Below, one piece after another: positions 30,910 to 35,072 of a DNA stretch of 35,072 nt. Each line of letters begins with the position of its first letter. Position 1 is the stretch's first letter. A program made the translations under genes and the position numbers. The DNA comes from Streptomyces caelestis (lineage in GTDB: Bacteria > Actinomycetota > Actinomycetes > Streptomycetales > Streptomycetaceae). Location of the stretch: the NCBI RefSeq assembly GCF_001279005.1, contig NZ_LGCN01000238.1, forward strand, positions 1 to 35,072, written 5' to 3'. The notes under the pieces were generated by a model, which had not been told where the DNA came from, did no database searches, and saw only the letters and a list, made by a program, of their open reading frames with translations.

Positions 30910-31953
30910 ATGAGAACTCCACGCCTGCGTGCGCTCGCCCTCGCGGCGGCCCTCCTGTTCGGACTTACCGCCTGCGGCGGCGGGTCCGCAGACAAGGACG
31001 ACAGCAGCTCCGCCGGCGCCGATGGCGCTGGCCAGTTCCCCGTGACGATCAAGCACGCGCTCGGGGTTACCGAGATTCCCTCCAAGCCCCAGCGCGTCGC
31101 CACCGTGAACTGGGCCAACGACGAGGTGCCGCTCGCCCTCGGCGTCGTCCCCGTCGGCATGGCCAGGGCCAACTTCGGCGACGACGATGGCGACGGCGTG
31201 CTGCCCTGGGTCGAGAAGCGGCTCAAGGAATTGAACGCCAAGACCCCGGTGCTGTTCGACGAGACCGACGGCATCGACTTCGAGGCCGTCGCCGACACCA
31301 AGCCCGACGTCATCCTCGCCTCGTACTCCGGATTGACGGAGCAGGACTACGAGACCCTCAGCCAGATCGCCCCCGTCGTGGCCTACCCCGAGGCCGCCTG
31401 GGCGACCCCATGGCGCGACATCATCCGCCTCAACAGCAAGGCCATCGGATTGGCCGACGAGGGCGACGAACTGATCGCCGACCTCGAGAGGCAGATCGAG
31501 AAGACCGCCGCGAAGTACCCCCAGCTCAAGGGGAAGACGGCGATGTTCATGACGCACGTGTCGTCCAAGAACGTCAGCCAGGTCGGCTTCTACACCACCC
31601 ACGACACCCGCACGCACTTCTTCACCGACCTCGGCCTGAAGATCCCCGCCAGCGTCTCCGGACCGTCCGGGGCGACGAAGAAGTTCGTCCTCACCAAGAG
31701 CGCCGAGCACATCGACGACTTCAACGACGTCGACATCATCACCGGCTACGGGGACGACAAGGGCGAGCTGCTGAAGGCCCTCAAGAAGGACCCGCTCACC
31801 TCCAAGTTGGCCGCCGTCGAGCGGGACTCCGTCTACCTGCTGCCCGGCAGCACCCCGCTGGCCACCGCCGCCAACCCGACCCCGCTGTCCATCCCGTACG
31901 TCCTGGAGGACTACGTGAAGGCGCTCGCCGAGGCCGCGGACAAGGCAGCGTGA
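30910..31953 (+). CDS. Iron-siderophore ABC transporter substrate-binding lipoprotein (FecB/FepB type)
   Basis: 347 residues from ATG 30910; a longer frame from 30832 would run through the leader and hide the signal peptide. The signal peptide RLRALALAAALLFGLTAC has a lipobox LTAC with Cys22, so the protein is lipid-anchored outside the membrane. The mature part follows the periplasmic-binding-protein type III pattern: PQRVATVNWANDEVPLALGV, KPDVILASYSGLTEQDYETL, IAPVVAYPEAAWATPW, and a C-terminal IPYVLEDYVKAL. Family members bind ferric hydroxamate or catecholate siderophores; the exact ligand cannot be read. The gene is first in the operon and overlaps the first permease by four bases. Confidence 0.94.
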   Translation: MRTPRLRALALAAALLFGLTACGGGSADKDDSSSAGADGAGQFPVTIKHALGVTEIPSKPQRVATVNWANDEVPLALGVVPVGMARANFGDDDGDGVLPWVEKRLKELNAKTPVLFDETDGIDFEAVADTKPDVILASYSGLTEQDYETLSQIAPVVAYPEAAWATPWRDIIRLNSKAIGLADEGDELIADLERQIEKTAAKYPQLKGKTAMFMTHVSSKNVSQVGFYTTHDTRTHFFTDLGLKIPASVSGPSGATKKFVLTKSAEHIDDFNDVDIITGYGDDKGELLKALKKDPLTSKLAAVERDSVYLLPGSTPLATAANPTPLSIPYVLEDYVKALAEAADKAA

Positions 31954-32993
31954 CCGTCACCGAGACCCCGCCCGCGCCGGACACCGCCCCGCTGCGGCGT
32001 CCGGCGCGCGTGCGCGTCACCTGGCTCCTCGTTGTCGCCGCGGTCCTGCTCGCCGCCATGACGGCCTCCCTCGCCTTCGGCTCCCGCGACGTCGCCTGGG
32101 CCGACGTCTGGGCGGCGCTCGGCGGAGCGGAGGCCACCTTGGAGGAGGCAGCGGTCGCCAACCGCGTACCGCGCACCCTCCTCGCCGTCGCCGTGGGCGC
32201 CGCCCTGGGCCTGTCCGGCGCGGTCATGCAGGGCGTCACCCGTAACCCGCTGGCCGACCCCGGCATCCTCGGCGTCAACATGGGCGCCTCGCTCGCCGTG
32301 GTCACCGGCATCGCCCACTTCGGCCTGGCGTCGGTGTCTGGATACATCTGGGCGGCGATGACCGGAGCGGCCGTGACCGCAGGGTTCGTGTACGCCGTCG
32401 GCTCGCTGGGCCGAGGCGGCGCCACCCCGCTGAAGCTGGCCCTCGCCGGGGCGGCCATCTCGGCCGCGCTCGCCTCACTGGTCAGTGCCGTCGTCCTGCC
32501 GCGCAACGACATCTCCGACACCTTCCGGCTGTGGCAGATCGGCGGCGTCGGCGGTGCCACCCACGCGCAGCTCGGCAGTGTCCTGCCGTTCCTCGCCGTT
32601 GGCTTCCTCGTCTGCCTGGCCTCCGCCCGCGCCCTCAACTCCCTCGCCCTGGGCGACGAGCTGGCCGCCGGACTCGGTGAGCGGGTGGCCCTCGTGCGGG
32701 CCGGCGCCGCGCTCGGCGCGGTCATGCTGTGCGGCGCGTCCACCGCCGTCGCCGGCCCGATCGCTTTTGTCGGACTCGTCGTACCGCACGCCTGCCGGCT
32801 GCTGGTGGGCGTGGACCACCGTTGGCTGCTGCCGTTCTCCGCGCTGAGCGGCGCCGCCCTGCTCACGGTCGCTGATGTGGTGGGGCGGGTCGTGGCCCGG
32901 CCGTCCGAGATCGAGGTGGGCATCGTGACTGCGTTCGTCGGCGCCCCCTTCTTCATCCACATCGTCCGCCGGCAGAAGGTCAGATCACTGTGA
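31950..32993 (+). CDS. Iron-siderophore ABC transporter permease, FecCD family (first)
   Basis: 347 residues from GTG 31950, which overlaps the lipoprotein stop (GTGA). It is a multi-spanning membrane protein: first helix WLLVVAAVLLAAMTASLAF, then the FecCD signature GAALGLSGAVMQGVTRNPLA followed by DPGILGVNMGAS. The conserved GPIAFVGLVVPHACRLLVG lies near the C-terminus, in the loop that contacts the ATPase. It ends with FVGAPFFIHIVRR, usual for the family. With the second permease it forms the channel for the ferric siderophore. A longer frame upstream is an overlap artefact. Confidence 0.95.
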   Translation: MTVTETPPAPDTAPLRRPARVRVTWLLVVAAVLLAAMTASLAFGSRDVAWADVWAALGGAEATLEEAAVANRVPRTLLAVAVGAALGLSGAVMQGVTRNPLADPGILGVNMGASLAVVTGIAHFGLASVSGYIWAAMTGAAVTAGFVYAVGSLGRGGATPLKLALAGAAISAALASLVSAVVLPRNDISDTFRLWQIGGVGGATHAQLGSVLPFLAVGFLVCLASARALNSLALGDELAAGLGERVALVRAGAALGAVMLCGASTAVAGPIAFVGLVVPHACRLLVGVDHRWLLPFSALSGAALLTVADVVGRVVARPSEIEVGIVTAFVGAPFFIHIVRRQKVRSL

Positions 32994-34042
32994 ACGCCCC
33001 CGTCGTTACTGCCCCGCCCACACTGCGCGCGGTCACCCGCACGCGGGTCCGCCGCGCGTACCGGCGACGGCTGATCGTCTGCGCCCTGCTGGTCCTCGTC
33101 GGCGCCGCGTTCGCCACCACGCTCATGGCCGGGCACACCTTCTCCCCGGCCTCCGACGTGCTGCGCGTGATTATGGGCGAGCAGGTGCCGGGCGCCTCCT
33201 TCACCGTCGGCACGCTGCGGCTGCCGCGCGCGGTGCTCGCCCTGACCGCTGGATTCAGCTTCGGCATGGCCGGCGTCGCCTTCCAGACGATGCTCCGCAA
33301 CCCGCTCACCAGCCCCGACATCATCGGCATCAGCGCGGGGGCGAGCGCGGCGGCGGCCATCGCCATCGTCACCTTCTCGCTGAGCGAGACCCAGGTGTCC
33401 GCGCTGGCGATCGCCGCCGCGCTCGGGGTGGCGCTGCTGGTGTACGTCCTGGCGTTCCGCGACGGGGTCGCCGGCACCCGGCTCATCCTGATCGGCATCG
33501 GCATCGCCGCCCTGCTCGACAGCGGCACCTCCTACGTCCTGTCCCGGGCCGGTGAGTGGGACCTCCAGGCGGCGATGCGCTGGCTCACCGGCAGCCTCAA
33601 CGGCACCACCTGGGAGGAGACCGCGCCTACCGTCCTGGCCGTGCTGGCGCTTGGCCCGGTGCTGCTGTTCGAGGGCCGCAACCTGAGCGCACTGAGCCTG
33701 GGTGACGACACGGCCTCCGCGCTCGGCGTCCGTGTCGAACGCACCCGCGTCACCGTGATCGTCGCCGCCGTCGGGCTGATCGCGTTCGCCACAGCGGCGG
33801 CTGGACCGATCGCCTTCGTCGCGTTCCTCTCCGGGCCGATCGCCGCCCGGCTCACCGGAACCGGCGGCTCCCTGCTGGTGCCGGCCGGCCTGGTCGGCTC
33901 CCTGCTCGTCCTGGTCGCCGACTTCACCGGCCAGTACGCCTTCGACACCCGTTATCCCGTGGGCGTCGTCACCGGCGTCCTCGGGGCCCCCTACCTCGTC
34001 TACCTGATCGTCCGCACCAACCGGGCCGGAGGCTCACTGTGA
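32990..34042 (+). CDS. Iron-siderophore ABC transporter permease, FecCD family (second)
   Basis: 350 residues from GTG 32990, again overlapping the previous stop by four bases. Hydrophobic helices alternate with family motifs: LRLPRAVLALTAGFSFGMAG, FQTMLRNPLTSPDIIGISAG, and the coupling-loop segment AAGPIAFVAFLSGPIAARLTG. The end reads YPVGVVTGVLGAPYLVYLIV. The Arg-rich start (RTRVRRAYRRR) sits before the first helix, on the cytoplasmic side. It pairs with the first permease as a heterodimer, the usual FepD/FepG or FecC/FecD arrangement. Confidence 0.95.
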   Translation: MNAPVVTAPPTLRAVTRTRVRRAYRRRLIVCALLVLVGAAFATTLMAGHTFSPASDVLRVIMGEQVPGASFTVGTLRLPRAVLALTAGFSFGMAGVAFQTMLRNPLTSPDIIGISAGASAAAAIAIVTFSLSETQVSALAIAAALGVALLVYVLAFRDGVAGTRLILIGIGIAALLDSGTSYVLSRAGEWDLQAAMRWLTGSLNGTTWEETAPTVLAVLALGPVLLFEGRNLSALSLGDDTASALGVRVERTRVTVIVAAVGLIAFATAAAGPIAFVAFLSGPIAARLTGTGGSLLVPAGLVGSLLVLVADFTGQYAFDTRYPVGVVTGVLGAPYLVYLIVRTNRAGGSL

Positions 34043-34887
34043 CCACGTCCCACACCCTCGCCACCGAGGACCTCACACTCGGCTACGGTGACCGCGCCGT
34101 CATCGAGGGCCTGGACCTAACCCTCGCGGCCGGGCGCATCACGGTGATCGTCGGCGCCAACGCCTGCGGCAAGTCGACGCTGCTGCGCTCGATGTCCCGG
34201 CTGCTCGTCCCGCGCACCGGCCGGGTCGTCCTGGACGGCAAGGAGGTTCACCGCACCCCGGCCAAGGAACTCGCCCGCATCCTCGGGCTGTTGCCGCAGT
34301 CACCGGTCACCCCCGAGGGCATCACCGTCCTCGACCTGGTCGGCCGGGGCCGCCACCCCCACCAGCGGGCCTTCTCCCGCTGGACGGCCCAGGACGACGC
34401 CGCGGTCGCCGCCGCGCTGGAGGCCACCCACACGACGGAACTGGTGGACCGGGCGGTCGACGAACTCTCCGGCGGCCAGCGCCAACGCGTGTGGATCGCG
34501 ATGGCGCTGGCGCAGCAGACCGACCTGCTGCTGCTCGACGAGCCCACCACATTCCTCGACATCAGCCACCAGATCGAGGTCCTCGACCTGCTGACCGACC
34601 TGAACCGGACCCGCGGCACCACGATCGTCATGGTCCTGCACGACCTCAACCTGGCCGCCCGCTACGCGGACCGGCTCGTCGCCCTGGCCGCCGGACGGCT
34701 GCACGCCGCTGGAACGCCCGAGGAGGTGATGACCGAGGACACGGTCCGGGCCGTCTACGGCATGGACAGCCGCGTCATCGAGGACCCGGTCTCGGGCAAG
34801 CCCCTCGTCCTGCCGATGGGACGCCATCACGCGACGACCGGGGACACGGAAGCCACCCTCGTGTCGGAGTCGGCCGGGAACCGCTGA
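34039..34887 (+). CDS. Iron-siderophore ABC transporter ATPase (FecE/FepC type)
   Basis: 282 residues from GTG 34039, overlapping the second permease stop by four bases. Walker A is GANACGKST (39-47), the Q-loop is LLPQSP (about 85-90), the signature LSGGQRQR starts at 143, Walker B is LLLLDEPT (163-170) and the H-loop His is 201 in VLHDLNLAARYADR. Walker A has an uncommon Ala-Cys pair, but Gly-Lys-Ser/Thr is intact. It powers import of the ferric siderophore from the cytoplasmic side. The C-terminal tail (ATTGDTEATLVSESAGNR) is low in structure and probably not functional. Confidence 0.96.
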   Translation: MTTSHTLATEDLTLGYGDRAVIEGLDLTLAAGRITVIVGANACGKSTLLRSMSRLLVPRTGRVVLDGKEVHRTPAKELARILGLLPQSPVTPEGITVLDLVGRGRHPHQRAFSRWTAQDDAAVAAALEATHTTELVDRAVDELSGGQRQRVWIAMALAQQTDLLLLDEPTTFLDISHQIEVLDLLTDLNRTRGTTIVMVLHDLNLAARYADRLVALAAGRLHAAGTPEEVMTEDTVRAVYGMDSRVIEDPVSGKPLVLPMGRHHATTGDTEATLVSESAGNR

Positions 34888-34889
34888 CC

Positions 34890-35072
34890 ATGCACGCCAA
34901 GCTCGCCGCAGTGCTCCCCGACCTCACGCCCTGGCGCTCCTCCCGCGACTTCCGCCTCCTGTGGGTGCAGGGTCTGGTCACCTACCTCGGCAGCGTGATG
35001 GCGCTGATCGCGCTGCCGCTCCAGATCAAGGAACTGACCGGCTCACCGCTCGCGGTGGGCGCGATGGGCGCC
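34890..35072 (+). CDS. MFS transporter, EntS-like siderophore exporter, 3' end outside window
   Basis: 61 codons are visible from ATG 34890, two bases after the ATPase stop. The sequence SRDFRLLWVQGLVTYLGSVM, then ALIALPLQIKELTGSPLAVG, is the start of MFS_3-type exporters, similar in layout to EntS, with a first membrane helix beginning around residue 22. In this operon it probably exports the newly made siderophore or recycles the desferri form, but a general drug exporter cannot be excluded from the N-terminus alone. Confidence 0.85.
   Translation, partial: MHAKLAAVLPDLTPWRSSRDFRLLWVQGLVTYLGSVMALIALPLQIKELTGSPLAVGAMGA

Noticed and set aside
31410..31949. Upstream extension of the first permease frame
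   Set aside because: It lies inside the lipoprotein gene in another frame and is Arg/Pro-rich. GTG 31950 with the four-base overlap is the natural start.

Overview
The window is high-GC actinobacterial DNA, most likely Streptomyces. Supporting signs are strong G/C bias at third codon positions, many GTG starts, rare TTA codons, a DmdR1/DtxR-type iron box, and modular type I polyketide synthase (PKS) genes with FK520-like accessory genes. Three regions can be read.

(1) Positions 1-25914 are the 3' part of a type I PKS cluster. A PKS gene cut by the window edge ends in (AT)-DH-ER-KR-ACP. It is followed by a bimodular PKS (KS-AT-KR-ACP, then KS-AT-DH-KR-ACP) and a terminal PKS (KS-AT-DH-KR-ACP-TE). 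Directly behind lie the methoxymalonyl-ACP genes: 3-hydroxyacyl-CoA dehydrogenase, discrete ACP, acyl-CoA dehydrogenase and FkbH-like glyceryltransferase/phosphatase on the + strand. A convergent O-methyltransferase lies on the - strand beyond a 52-nt perfect palindrome, and a type II thioesterase follows on the + strand. Read collinearly, the last four modules give CH2, CH(OH), a methyl-substituted double bond, and a 2-alkoxy-2-ene at the lactone carbonyl. This matches C9 to C1 of 16-membered plecomacrolides of the bafilomycin/concanamycin type. The product class is an inference; the domain reading is direct.

(2) Positions 25915-29908 are an insertion-sequence scar. It holds one complete IS5-family element with 3-bp target repeats, a 140-bp segment bounded by 13-bp inverted repeats, a second IS5-like transposase truncated at its N-terminus, an IS3-family element with a damaged orfA and an intact orfB, the C-terminal stub of an IS6-family transposase, and the C-terminal stub of an M20-type amidohydrolase. 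No complete cargo gene lies here, so this is probably the cluster edge.

(3) Positions 29909-35072 are an iron-siderophore transport locus: an AraC-family regulator, then an iron-box promoter driving a substrate-binding lipoprotein, two FecCD-type permeases, a FecE-type ATPase and the start of an EntS-like MFS exporter. The genes overlap by 4 bp or nearly abut, as in one operon. No siderophore biosynthesis gene is in the window.

Two in-frame TTA codons, in the acyl-CoA dehydrogenase and the O-methyltransferase, suggest that supply of the methoxymalonyl extender depends on the bldA leucyl-tRNA. I saw no wholly new system. The points most worth checking are the plecomacrolide assignment, the altered active-site motifs in several PKS domains, the bldA link and the IS-mediated rearrangement.
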